From Glo-17 sp964637835 (lineage in GTDB: Bacteria; Krumholzibacteriota; Krumholzibacteriia; LZORAL124-64-63): 64,000 nucleotides of DNA. This document shows positions 36,331-45,252 of this stretch, piece after piece. Below the pieces are notes generated by a model. The model worked only from the letters and a program-made list of their open reading frames with translations, did no database searches and was not told the origin of the DNA. Each line of letters begins with the position of its first letter. Position 1 is the stretch's first letter. The translations under genes were made by a program, and so were the position numbers. The stretch spans positions 121,431-185,430 of the forward strand of contig CAZWYF010000003.1 in the NCBI GenBank assembly GCA_964637835.1, in the 5' to 3' direction.

Positions 36331-36360
36331 TTGATTTCGTCGCAACATGGGTTATATAAC
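36331..36360 (+). promoter_or_regulatory. Promoter of the tetR-efflux operon
   Basis: TTGATT (36331-36336) with TATATA (36353-36358, spacer 16) or TATAAC (36355-36360, spacer 18). This is an AT-rich island in otherwise GC-rich sequence. Confidence 0.55.
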
Positions 36361-36370
36361 GGCCGTTGTA
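36351..36370. promoter_or_regulatory. Overlapping palindromes, likely TetR operator
   Basis: GTTATATAAC (36351-36360) and AACGGCCGTT (36358-36367) are perfect 10-base palindromes sharing three bases. The second extends to a 16-base imperfect palindrome (36355-36370). They cover the -10 box, about 33 bases before the tetR ATG, as expected for autorepression. Confidence 0.5.
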
Positions 36371-36402
36371 TTCTGGAGACCCCGTGACCAGGAGCCCGGT
36401 TC

Positions 36403-37062
36403 ATGGCCAGAAAGACCGTCTTTTCCCGCGCGGACGTCATCGAGGCGGCCCTCGCCGTCCTCGAGGCGGAGGGCCTCGGGTCCGTCACGGCCCGTCGCGT
36501 GGCCGATGCCATGGGTGCCTCCACCGCGCCGGTCTACAGCAACTTCGCCAGCATGGAGGAGCTGCTCGGCGACGTGATGCGGCAGGCCTCGCAGATGATC
36601 ATCGGCGCCTGTCGCCGGCCCTGGACGGAGGACGGGTTCCTGAACATGGGCGTGGGATTCGTCCACTTCGCGCACGATCATCCGCAGCTCTTCCGGGCCC
36701 TGTACCTGGACAGCAGCTGGGGCCACCGCAACGAGGACCTGGTCTTCGCCGCGCTGCTGGACGACCTCGCTGCCCACCCCGTCCTCGGCCAGTTGCCGCC
36801 CGACCACCGCGAGGAGCTCCTGTTCCAGGCGAGCGTCTACACCATGGGGCTCGCCACCTCCCTGGTGACGGGCGTGTGGCCGGACCCGGATCTCGATCTG
36901 GCCGAGTCCTGGTTGAGGAGCGTGGGCGGCCTGCTCGCCCGCGCGGCCATGGAATCGGCCCGCCTGCCCATGCCGCCGGAGATGGCGCGGTCCCTGGGCG
37001 AGTTCGTGGTTCCCTGGCGGCAGCCTCGCCGCCCTGGACGCAAGGAAGGATCTCATGACTGA
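36403..37062 (+). CDS. TetR-family repressor of the adjacent RND pump
   Basis: 219 residues. The N-terminal helix-turn-helix (~10-56) reads ADVIEAALAVLEAEGLGSVTARRVADAMGASTAPVYSNFASMEEL in overlapping family motifs. The C-terminal ~160 residues are the variable ligand-binding part. Its 3' end overlaps the outer-membrane efflux gene by eight bases, so it is co-transcribed with the pump it most likely represses. The operator candidate lies over its own promoter. Confidence 0.9.
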   Translation: MARKTVFSRADVIEAALAVLEAEGLGSVTARRVADAMGASTAPVYSNFASMEELLGDVMRQASQMIIGACRRPWTEDGFLNMGVGFVHFAHDHPQLFRALYLDSSWGHRNEDLVFAALLDDLAAHPVLGQLPPDHREELLFQASVYTMGLATSLVTGVWPDPDLDLAESWLRSVGGLLARAAMESARLPMPPEMARSLGEFVVPWRQPRRPGRKEGSHD

Positions 37063-38599
37063 CACCCGCCCCCGACACGGTCGTCCGGACCGCTGTCGCC
37101 TGCCTGGCGCCGCCGGCGCCGGTCTGCTCCTCGTGTTCCTGGCGGCGACCACCCCCGCGGAGACCGTGCCGCCGCCGCGGTACACGCCGGTGGAACCGCT
37201 CGGACCGACCGTGGTCGCCCGGCCAGGCGCTCCCGGACCGCTGGACCTGGCCGCCTGCCTGGATGCGGCCCTCGCCCGGAACGACAGCCTCGAGGCCGAG
37301 CGCCAGCGCCGCGCCGAGCTCGCCGGCCAGAAGCAGCAGGCCCTCGCCACCGGCCTGCCCACTCTCGACCTGGTGGGCGACTGGACGCGCCGGCGGGATC
37401 CGAGCTTCGCCCTCGACCCCACGTTCGGTGGCGAAGGTGGCGGGCTGGGCGTCCCGCCGGGCGCGGATCCCTGGTTCGGCGACTGGCTGGCCGGTTTCGG
37501 GTCGTTCATCCCCAGTGCCGAGAACATCCCGGCCAGCACCTTCTGGACCACGCGCCTGAGCCTGAACTGGGAGATCAACCCGCTGAAGATCCTGGGCGCC
37601 GTGGGGGCGGCCAACCTGGGCCTCGAACGCCAGGAACTGCTCATCGCCGCGGCCGAGCATGCCACCACCGAGCGCGTGATCGGCGCGTATCACGGAGTGC
37701 TGATGATGGCCGAGGCGGTCAACGCCCTGCAGGCGCAGTACGCGAACCAGGAGGAACTGCTGGAGCTGACCCGGTTGCGCTTCGAGATGGGTCTGGCCAC
37801 CCGCCTGGACACGCTGCAGGCCGCCGTGGCGCTGGCCAATCTGGAGCCCCAGCTCCGCAGCGCCCGTCAGCGGGTGGCCGACGCGGGAGCGGGCCTGAAC
37901 GCCGTGATGGGACGGGACCCGGCTGCGCCCCTGACCCTGGTCAACGAGCAGCCGCTGGAGCTGCTGCCCATCGACCGCGAAGGCGCCTTGCAGCTCGCCC
38001 GCCGGCGCCCCGAGCTGGAGGCCGTCGAGCGTCTGGTCGGCATGCTCGGCAACCAGCGCCGCGCCCAGACCGCCGAGGCCCGCCCCTTCCTCTCCCTGTA
38101 CGGAAGCTATGGCTGGGTGGGCACCGAGTTCGATCGCCAGTTCGACGCGGGTCACGAGCAGTGGACAGCGTCGGTGGCCCTCAACGTGCCCCTGTTCAAC
38201 GGCCTGCTGACGCGCGGTCAGGTCAGCGAGACCCGCGCGCGGATCCGGCGGACACAGATCGAGCTCCGTGGCTGGCGCCGGCAGGCGGAGGTCCAGGTCC
38301 TGGGGATCCTCAACGAGCTGGAGACGGCCAGACGGAACCTCGGCGCCGCGGAGATGAACTTGACGCGGGCGGAGGAGGCTCTCGAGGAAGGGCTGCTCAT
38401 GTACCAGCTGGGCAAGGCGGCCTACCTGTCCGTGCTCGACGCCGAGGCCAACCATCTGATCGCGCGACGCACGCTCATCCAGGCCCGCTACCAGGTGCTG
38501 ACCCTGACCGCCAGCCTCAAGCGCGCCGTGGGCCACTCGCCGGCGCGGCCACTGTCCACCATCGCCGGCCTGACCGGAACCGACCAGGAGAGGGAGTAA
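37055..38599 (+). CDS. TolC/OprM-family outer-membrane efflux protein
   Basis: 514 residues. A signal peptide (GAAGAGLLLVFLAATTPAE) is followed by two OEP repeats with long helices (LDLAACLDAALARNDSLEAERQRRAELAG is the typical first helix start; RFEMGLATRLDTLQAAVALANLE and YQLGKAAYLSVLDAEANHLIARR mark the repeat hairpins). It forms the trimeric exit duct of an RND pump. It overlaps tetR by eight bases and precedes the adaptor by four. The predicted signal peptide lies ~30 residues in, so a later start is possible. Confidence 0.9.
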   Translation: MTDTRPRHGRPDRCRLPGAAGAGLLLVFLAATTPAETVPPPRYTPVEPLGPTVVARPGAPGPLDLAACLDAALARNDSLEAERQRRAELAGQKQQALATGLPTLDLVGDWTRRRDPSFALDPTFGGEGGGLGVPPGADPWFGDWLAGFGSFIPSAENIPASTFWTTRLSLNWEINPLKILGAVGAANLGLERQELLIAAAEHATTERVIGAYHGVLMMAEAVNALQAQYANQEELLELTRLRFEMGLATRLDTLQAAVALANLEPQLRSARQRVADAGAGLNAVMGRDPAAPLTLVNEQPLELLPIDREGALQLARRRPELEAVERLVGMLGNQRRAQTAEARPFLSLYGSYGWVGTEFDRQFDAGHEQWTASVALNVPLFNGLLTRGQVSETRARIRRTQIELRGWRRQAEVQVLGILNELETARRNLGAAEMNLTRAEEALEEGLLMYQLGKAAYLSVLDAEANHLIARRTLIQARYQVLTLTASLKRAVGHSPARPLSTIAGLTGTDQERE

Positions 38600-38603
38600 G
38601 ACC

Positions 38604-39737
38604 ATGATTCGCCGACAGATCAGCATCGTCTGCCTGGCCTTCGCCTCGGGGAGTCTCGCCTGGCTGCTGGCCGGCTGCGGCGGCGATGCGGCGGAGGCGC
38701 CCCGCGAGGTGGCCGCCAACGTGCGGGTGATGCCCCTGCAGACCGCGCCGGTGACCGAGTACCTGGAGTTCGCCGGACCGGTGATGCCCGCGCGTGGGGC
38801 CGACCTCAGCAGCGAGGAGAGTGGCCGCGTGGCGGCCATCGACGCGGCCAAGGGCGCCCGGGTGGCGGCCGGCGCCGCGCTGGTCACCCTCGACCGACGC
38901 CTCATCGCCGCCGAGGTGGAGGCGGCCGAGGCGGCGCTCGCACTCGCGGTTTATGACCTCGACAAGACGCGGCAGCTCTTCGAGGCCGGCAAGATCAGCC
39001 GGCTGGAGCTCCTGCAGGTCGAGGCGGAGCAGGCCCGCGCCCGCAGCCAGCGCGACATCGCCCGCACGCGCCACGAGCGCTCGCAGATCGGCGCCCCGTT
39101 CGCCGGCCTGGTCGCCGACCGCTACGTGGAGCCGGGCGAACTGGTGGCACCAGGCACCTTGGTCGCACGGGTCATCGATCCCTACGTCCTGAAGCTCGAG
39201 GGGGCGCTCACCGAGCGCGAGGTCGCCTGGATCAGCGAGGGCATGACCGCCACGGTGGAGCTGGACGGCGAGGCGGGCACCACGCGGGGCGTCGTGGCGT
39301 GGGTCGGCTTCGAGGCGGATCCACGCACCGGCAAGTTCCCGGTGGAGGTGCACGTCGACAATGCCGACCTCCGGTACCGTAGCGGGGTGATCGGCCGGGC
39401 CCGCCTGGCGAAGCGGACGCTGGACAGCCTGGTGGTCATCCCGCGGGACGCCGTCCTGCCGGGGCAGGAGGCGGACCACGTCTTCGTGGTGGAGGGCCAG
39501 ACCGCCATCCGCCGCCGCGTGGTGCTCGGTCCTGACCAGGGCCTCATGGTCGCGGTCGAACGCGGTCTGGCGCCGGGCGAACTCCTCGTGGTGCGCGGCC
39601 AGCGGGACCTGACAGACGGCGGCCGGGTGAGCATCACCGAGCGCGTGGCGGCCGGCGATGGCACCGCTCCGGATGACCCCGCGGTGATCAAGGCCGCCAG
39701 CGCGGAGCCCCGCGTCTCCGGGGAGGTGCGTCCGTGA
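38604..39737 (+). CDS. RND efflux periplasmic adaptor (membrane fusion) lipoprotein
   Basis: 377 residues. A lipobox LLAGC (Cys25) anchors it. The biotinyl-lipoyl halves (AAIDAAKGARVAAGAALVTLD, then IGAPFAGLVADRYVEPGELV) flank a short helical hairpin (~105-145), followed by beta-barrel and membrane-proximal domains. It bridges the RND pump and the outer-membrane duct. The stop overlaps the GTG start of the permease by four bases. Confidence 0.92.
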   Translation: MIRRQISIVCLAFASGSLAWLLAGCGGDAAEAPREVAANVRVMPLQTAPVTEYLEFAGPVMPARGADLSSEESGRVAAIDAAKGARVAAGAALVTLDRRLIAAEVEAAEAALALAVYDLDKTRQLFEAGKISRLELLQVEAEQARARSQRDIARTRHERSQIGAPFAGLVADRYVEPGELVAPGTLVARVIDPYVLKLEGALTEREVAWISEGMTATVELDGEAGTTRGVVAWVGFEADPRTGKFPVEVHVDNADLRYRSGVIGRARLAKRTLDSLVVIPRDAVLPGQEADHVFVVEGQTAIRRRVVLGPDQGLMVAVERGLAPGELLVVRGQRDLTDGGRVSITERVAAGDGTAPDDPAVIKAASAEPRVSGEVRP

Positions 39738-42700
39738 AGCTCACCAGCGGCGCGATCCGGCGCTACCCCATGATCTTCGCCTTCATGGCGATCATCGTGG
39801 TGATCGGATTCGACTCCTACGTCGGGCTGCCCCGCGAGGCATCGCCCGACGTGAAGATCCCCTACGTCATGGTGGTCGCGCCCTATGCGGGCACCTCGCC
39901 CGCCGACATGGAGAACCTGGTCACGCGCAAGCTCGAGCGCGAGCTCAAGGGCCTGCCCGATCTCGAGGAGATGACCAGCAGTTCCTTCTATGGCATGGCG
40001 CACCTGACGCTGGAGTTCTCCAGCGACGTGGACATGAGCGAGGCCCTCCAGAAGGTCCGCGACCGGGTGGACCTGGCCAAGCCGGAATTACCGGAGGATA
40101 CCCGCGAGGACCTGCTGATCATGGAGCTGAGCTCCAGCGACTGGCCCATCATGCAGGTGAACCTGGCCGGGGGCGACGACCTCGTCGTACTCAAGCAGAC
40201 CGGCGAGGACCTCCAGGAGGCGATCGAGCAGATCCCGGGCGTCCTCGCGGCCGACCTCGTGGGCGGGATCGAGAAGGAAGTCCAGGTCAAGGTGGATCCG
40301 GAGCGGCTGGAGTTCTACGGCCTGGCCCTGGCCGACGTGCAGGACGCCATCGCCCTGCAGAACGTCACCATCCCCGGCGGCAAGCTCTCGCTCGGCCAGT
40401 ACGACTATCAGGTCCGGGTCCCTGGCGAGGTGGAGCGGCCAGAGGAGATCCTCGACTTCGTGGTCAACCCCGGGTTCTCGCCGCCGGTCTACATCCGCGA
40501 CGTGGCGGAGGTGGAGTTCGGCATCAAGGACCGCGAGACCATCTCCCGGGTCGACGGCCGCGATGCGGTCACCCTGCAGATCAAGAAGCGCACCGGCGAG
40601 AACATCATCGACATCGCGGACGCGGTCCGCGCCACCATCGAACGCGTCGCGCCCATGTTCCCGCCCGGAACCGAGGTCAGCATCGTGGGCGACCAGTCCG
40701 CGGACATCCGGACCATGGTCCACGAGCTGGAGAACAACATCATCAGTGGCCTGATCCTCGTGATCGCCGTGCTCTTCGTCTTCCTCGGCCTGACCAACTC
40801 GCTCTTCGTGGGCGTGGCGATCCCGTTCTCCATGCTCATGGCCTTCATCGTCCTGCGCGCCCTGGGCATCACCCTGAACATGGTGGTGCTGTTCAGCCTG
40901 ATCCTGGCCCTGGGCATGCTGGTGGACAACGCCATCGTGATCGTCGAGAACATCTTCCGGCACCGCGGCAAGGGCAAGGACCGGGCCGAGGGCTCGCGGG
41001 ACGGGACGTCCCAGGTCGCAGCCGCGGTGATCGCCTCCACCCTCACCACCGTCTGCGCGTTCGGCCCGCTGGCCTTCTGGCCGGGCATCATGGGCGAGTT
41101 CATGAAGTACCTGCCCATCACGGTGATCATCACGCTGGTGGCCTCGCTGGTGGTGGCGCTGGTGTTCAACCCGGTGCTCTGCTCGCGGTTCATGCCCCGG
41201 CCACGGCCGGATGGCGGCAGCACGCGTGTCGGCGACGCGCTCATGGCCTTCGGGCTGCGGAGCTACCGGCCCACGCTGGACTGGGCGCTCCGGCACAAGG
41301 GCCTGACCATGACCCTGATGGTGCTGCTGTTCGTGGTCGTCAACGGGCTCTTCGTGGTCTACAACCACGGCGTGGAACTCTTCCCGGACACCGATCCCAA
41401 CGTGGCCCAGGTGAGTCTCGAGGCGCCCAGCGGGACACGGATCGAGCTGACCGACGCGTACACGCGGACGGTGGAGGACGAGGTGGCCGGCATCGGCGAC
41501 CTGCTGGCCTACAGCGCGGCCGTGGGCGTGGCCACCGACGGCATGGGCGGTGGCGAGACCGCGCCCAGCAACCAGGCCCTGGTGACCATGGAGTTCGTGG
41601 ACATGGTGGAGCGGTCGCGTTCCTCCCGCGCGGCCCTGGACGACCTCCGCGGCCGGCTCGCCGATTTCACCGGCGCCACGGTGCGGGTCGAGAAGATGGA
41701 GGAGGGTCCGCCCACCGGCAAGCCGGTGAACATCGAGATCGCCGGCGACGACTACGACGTGCTCGGCACGCTGGCCGAGCGCATCCGCCGGCGCATCGAC
41801 GGCATGCCCGGCCTGATCAACATCCAGGACGACTACGACGACGAGCTGCCGGAGATCCGCCTGCTGCCGGACGTGGAGAAGGCGGCGCGTTTCGGCCTGC
41901 AGACCTGGGATATCGCGGGAACCATCCGCACGGCGCTGCATGGGAGCGAGACCGCCAAGTTCCGCCTGGGCGAGGACGAGTACGACATCACCGTCCGCTA
42001 CCAGCAGCCCTTTCGCCGCAAGGTGGAGGATCTGCGCAACGCCACGGTCTTCCACGAGGGCGAGGCCATCCCGGTGGGTGCGTTCGCCAGGCCGGAGTTC
42101 CGGACCTCGCTGGCGGCAGTGCGGCGGATCGACGGCGTCCGCACGGTGACCGTCTCGGCCGACGTGGGCGAGGACGACAACGGCAACGCCCTGCTGGCCG
42201 CGGTCCAGGAGGAACTGGCCGATTTCCCGGTGCCGGCCGGCTACACCCTCGCCTACACCGGCGAGTCGGAGGATCAGCAGGAGGCGGAGGCCTTCCTCTC
42301 CGATGCCTTCGCGGTGGCGATGATGCTCATCCTGCTGGTGCTCGTCTCGCAGTTCGGATCGGTGACGCAGCCGCTGATCATCATCGCCTCGGTGCTGCTC
42401 TCGCTCATCGGGGTGCTCGTCGGCCTGCTGGTGACCGGCACCGCCTTCGGCATCATCATGACCGGGGTGGGGGTGATCTCCCTGGCGGGAATCGTGGTCA
42501 ACAACGCCATCGTGCTCATGGATTACATCAACCAGCTACGCGAGCGTGGTCTGAGCCTCGAGGAGGCCGTCGTCCGCGCCGGCGAGACCCGGTTCCGGCC
42601 GGTGGTGCTCACCGCCATCACCACCATCCTGGGCCTGATCCCCCTGACCACGGGCCTGGCGCTGGACTTCCCGCAGCTGTTCGCCGGCAATCTGGACCGT

Positions 42701-42868
42701 TTCGTGGTGATCGGTGGCGAGTCGAGCCAGTGGTGGGGCCCCATGGGCGTGGCCGTGATCTGGGGACTGTCGGTGGCCACCTTCCTGACCCTGATCGTGG
42801 TGCCGGTGATGTACGTGGGCCTGGAACACACCAAGTCACGCGTGGCGGCGAGGCTGCGCCGGGCCTGA
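39734..42868 (+). CDS. RND-family multidrug efflux permease
   Basis: 1044 residues, the full RND length, from a GTG start that overlaps the adaptor stop. The first helix (residues ~12-30) is followed by a porter domain. ALGMLVDNAIVIVENIFRHR carries the conserved Asp pair region of TM4, and the second half shows ISLAGIVVNNAIVLMDYINQLRERG. This is a proton-driven tripartite exporter with the two genes upstream. Substrate unknown; the linked TetR suggests induction by a toxic ligand. Confidence 0.94.
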   Translation: MKLTSGAIRRYPMIFAFMAIIVVIGFDSYVGLPREASPDVKIPYVMVVAPYAGTSPADMENLVTRKLERELKGLPDLEEMTSSSFYGMAHLTLEFSSDVDMSEALQKVRDRVDLAKPELPEDTREDLLIMELSSSDWPIMQVNLAGGDDLVVLKQTGEDLQEAIEQIPGVLAADLVGGIEKEVQVKVDPERLEFYGLALADVQDAIALQNVTIPGGKLSLGQYDYQVRVPGEVERPEEILDFVVNPGFSPPVYIRDVAEVEFGIKDRETISRVDGRDAVTLQIKKRTGENIIDIADAVRATIERVAPMFPPGTEVSIVGDQSADIRTMVHELENNIISGLILVIAVLFVFLGLTNSLFVGVAIPFSMLMAFIVLRALGITLNMVVLFSLILALGMLVDNAIVIVENIFRHRGKGKDRAEGSRDGTSQVAAAVIASTLTTVCAFGPLAFWPGIMGEFMKYLPITVIITLVASLVVALVFNPVLCSRFMPRPRPDGGSTRVGDALMAFGLRSYRPTLDWALRHKGLTMTLMVLLFVVVNGLFVVYNHGVELFPDTDPNVAQVSLEAPSGTRIELTDAYTRTVEDEVAGIGDLLAYSAAVGVATDGMGGGETAPSNQALVTMEFVDMVERSRSSRAALDDLRGRLADFTGATVRVEKMEEGPPTGKPVNIEIAGDDYDVLGTLAERIRRRIDGMPGLINIQDDYDDELPEIRLLPDVEKAARFGLQTWDIAGTIRTALHGSETAKFRLGEDEYDITVRYQQPFRRKVEDLRNATVFHEGEAIPVGAFARPEFRTSLAAVRRIDGVRTVTVSADVGEDDNGNALLAAVQEELADFPVPAGYTLAYTGESEDQQEAEAFLSDAFAVAMMLILLVLVSQFGSVTQPLIIIASVLLSLIGVLVGLLVTGTAFGIIMTGVGVISLAGIVVNNAIVLMDYINQLRERGLSLEEAVVRAGETRFRPVVLTAITTILGLIPLTTGLALDFPQLFAGNLDRFVVIGGESSQWWGPMGVAVIWGLSVATFLTLIVVPVMYVGLEHTKSRVAARLRRA

Positions 42869-42889
42869 TCCCCGGTGGAGCGGCCGCGC

Positions 42890-44692
42890 CTATTTCACGA
42901 GGGCGGCGGTCCGCGTGTACTGCAGGCCGGCTGCCCGCAGACGGTAGAGATAGGTCCCCGAGGGTACCGGGCGGCCGGCATCATCGGTCCCGTTCCAGAC
43001 CACCTCGGTGGTGCCGGCCCGGCAGCGCCCGTCCACCAGCGTGCGTACCCGGCGGCCCCGCGCGTCGATCACCACCAGCTCGGCATGATCCGGATGCGCC
43101 AGGGCGAAGGAGAACGTGGTGGTGGGGTTGAAGGGGTTGGGGTAGTTGGGGCGTAGCACCACCGGTGCGCCGGGGAGCGACGGGCTCGCCGTGATGTCTG
43201 CGGTGTGGAAGAAGCGATACCAGCGGGCCGGCGCCACCCGCGGCATGCCCTCGCGACGCCCGCTGGCGTCGGCGGCTTCCACGTAGTAATGGCAGGTATC
43301 CGGCTGCGCGGGCGCGGGGATCTGCGCCGCGTACCGCCAGGGCTGGCCCGTCGGCGCCAGCGGGGCGTGCTGCCAGTCGCCGGCGCCGTGGCGCCAGACC
43401 AGGGTGGTCTCGGTGAGGTCGGCGCCGCTGTGGGCGCGGATCTCGGCCGTGATGGTCACCGGCTGGGCCGGCTGGTCGGCCGTCACCGGTACGTGGGCCA
43501 GCCGCAGCATGCCGGGGTCCATGATGCCCTTCGTGCGGCAGTGCAGGGCATCGTCGGTGATGAAGCCGCCATGATCGTAGCCGGACACGGTATAGCCGGG
43601 TGCCGCCTCGCGATAGACGGCGAGGGCCTGCTCGTCGTGGGGGCTGTCGCCGAAGGTGGGCACGTAGATGCGGTCGTTGAGGATCAGGCTGTTGGTGTAG
43701 CTCGCCGGGGCGGACCAGCCGATATCCTGACAGTAGATGCGGTGGACCCGGTAATTGCGGCCGGTGGAGGCCGGCAGGCTCGCCAGCAGGGTGGCGCGCT
43801 GATCGAGGGCGTCGTGGGTCCAGTGCGAAGGCCAGACCTCCTTGACCAGCACGGTCTCCTCGTCCAGCCACTTGGCCCAGGTGTCGATGTGGTGGATCCC
43901 GCCGGACTCGATGTAGTCCAGGACGTGATACTCCTGCACGCCGTAGTAATCGAGCATGAGCTGGTCCACCGCGGCGGCGTTCATGCCGTTGTAGGACTGC
44001 GCCTCGTCGTAGACCAGGCGCGTCGAGGCGGAGATGTGGGCCCCCTCGGTCATGTAGTTGCCACCGGCGTGGTACATGGAGTGGGTGTGCACGGGAACGC
44101 CCAGCAGCTCGGCCACCGCGATGGGGATGCGGTCGTCGTCCGGCCGGGGACGGTTGTAACGGTGGTCGACCACGGCGATGTCGCCGGCGCCGTCGAAGAC
44201 GAACCACGGGCCGTAGTCGCGGGTCCAGATGGTGTTGTTCGGCTCCACCACCCACTCCACGCGCTCCAGATCGACGCCGTTGGCGGCCAGGTTGTTGCTG
44301 GCGCTGGCGAGGTAGCCGCTGGAGACCACCACGTAGAGGGCGACGTCGTCGTCCAGGTCCCGCAGCAGATCGTAGGGCAGGCCCAGGGGAAAGCGGATCA
44401 GCACGCCGATGGCGGGCTCCCACTCGGCGCAGTTGCGCACCGGCGCCGCCGGTGGCGGGTCGTCGCGGTCGAGGGTGACGTGCCGCTGGTCGGGATGTTC
44501 CTGCCACCAGCGCAACTCGCTCGGCGTGGCCGCACGCGGGAGCAGGGGTTCTAGCCCGTCCACGTCCCATTCCAGGCTCTCGGCGGGATCGGGGGCCGGC
44601 TGCGCCGCGGCCGGAGGGGTCAGGGCCAGCAGGGCCGCCAGGAGCAACAGGAAGCAGGACACCCGCAAGACGGTGCGCAGGGAGGGACGCAT
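42890..44692 (-). CDS. Secreted agmatine deiminase-like (PAD_porph) enzyme with C-terminal FlgD/Por-like domain
   Basis: 600 residues. A signal peptide (FLLLLAALLALTPPAAAQ) starts from the ATG with GAGGAG six bases upstream. Residues ~60-400 are a PAD_porph guanidino-hydrolase: IWTRDYGPWFVFD, HAGGNYMTEG, ESGGIHHIDTWAKW, and a nucleophile Cys in DDALHCRTKGI. It would deiminate agmatine or peptidyl-arginine outside the cytoplasm. A middle beta domain (~410-500) is followed by PNYPNPFNPTTTFSF and a GTYLYRL ending, the C-terminal FlgD/T9SS-type module common in FCB secreted proteins. It converges on the RND operon with a 21-base gap. Confidence 0.88.
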   Translation of the reverse strand: MRPSLRTVLRVSCFLLLLAALLALTPPAAAQPAPDPAESLEWDVDGLEPLLPRAATPSELRWWQEHPDQRHVTLDRDDPPPAAPVRNCAEWEPAIGVLIRFPLGLPYDLLRDLDDDVALYVVVSSGYLASASNNLAANGVDLERVEWVVEPNNTIWTRDYGPWFVFDGAGDIAVVDHRYNRPRPDDDRIPIAVAELLGVPVHTHSMYHAGGNYMTEGAHISASTRLVYDEAQSYNGMNAAAVDQLMLDYYGVQEYHVLDYIESGGIHHIDTWAKWLDEETVLVKEVWPSHWTHDALDQRATLLASLPASTGRNYRVHRIYCQDIGWSAPASYTNSLILNDRIYVPTFGDSPHDEQALAVYREAAPGYTVSGYDHGGFITDDALHCRTKGIMDPGMLRLAHVPVTADQPAQPVTITAEIRAHSGADLTETTLVWRHGAGDWQHAPLAPTGQPWRYAAQIPAPAQPDTCHYYVEAADASGRREGMPRVAPARWYRFFHTADITASPSLPGAPVVLRPNYPNPFNPTTTFSFALAHPDHAELVVIDARGRRVRTLVDGRCRAGTTEVVWNGTDDAGRPVPSGTYLYRLRAAGLQYTRTAALVK

Positions 44693-44815
44693 GGGGACTC
44701 CTCGGGGGCGGTGAGGGCGGCGGCGCGACTGACGGTGCACCATAGATGATACCACAGGGCCGCCCCGGCGGGAACCGGCCCGTGACCGGACCCCTGTCCG
44801 GACGCGGATTTCGCT

Positions 44816-44842
44816 CAAGGTCCGCGCCCTGGCGCCGAAGAC
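44816..44842 (+). promoter_or_regulatory. Sigma-28-like promoter for the 86-residue flagellar-type protein
   Basis: TCAA (44816-44819), 15-base spacer, GCCGAAGA (44835-44842). The -10 matches six of eight FliA consensus bases and the spacing is exact. The start codon is ~20 bases downstream. Confidence 0.5.
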
Positions 44843-44861
44843 AGGGAGGGAGGTCCGGCCC

Positions 44862-45122
44862 ATGACCATCGGGATCATCGAACACGCGCGCCAGGGGATC
44901 CGCGAGCATCAGCGCCGCTTCGACGCGGCGGCAGCGGACGTGACCCGGGCCGCCAGCGGGTCCCCGGACGCGCCCGCTTCCGGGGCCGTTCCCCTGGCCG
45001 CCGACGGCCTGGTGGACGCCGCCTCGCAGCTGGCTCGGGCTCGCCACGGGCTGCAGGCGTGCCTGGCCGTCGCCCGCGCCGGCGACCGGCTGCTCGGCAC
45101 CGTGATCGACACCCTCGCCTGA
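44862..45122 (+). CDS. Miniature flagellar rod/hook-like protein (FlgB/C/G-type ends only)
   Basis: 86 residues; GGAGGGAGG lies nine bases before the ATG. The N-terminal third (IIEHARQGIREHQRRFDAAA) follows the pattern of the first helix of rod proteins but has lost the NNxAN motif. The C-terminal third (VDAASQLARARHGLQACLAV...DRLLGTVIDTLA) resembles the closing helix of FlgC/FlgG. The large middle domain is missing. A sigma-28-like promoter just upstream supports a flagellar link. Function unknown; it could be a minor axial protein or cap, or a decayed relic under coding constraint. Confidence 0.6.
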   Translation: MTIGIIEHARQGIREHQRRFDAAAADVTRAASGSPDAPASGAVPLAADGLVDAASQLARARHGLQACLAVARAGDRLLGTVIDTLA

Positions 45123-45252
45123 TCACCGCCACGGACGGTGCCGCCCGCCGGCGAATGCCGGCCGGACGCCCGGGCCGATGACGCTTGGCCGTCGGCGACG
45201 GTCCGGTTACCATGCCTCCGGACCCCCCGCACCGTTGCCGGAGGAGAGCGTC

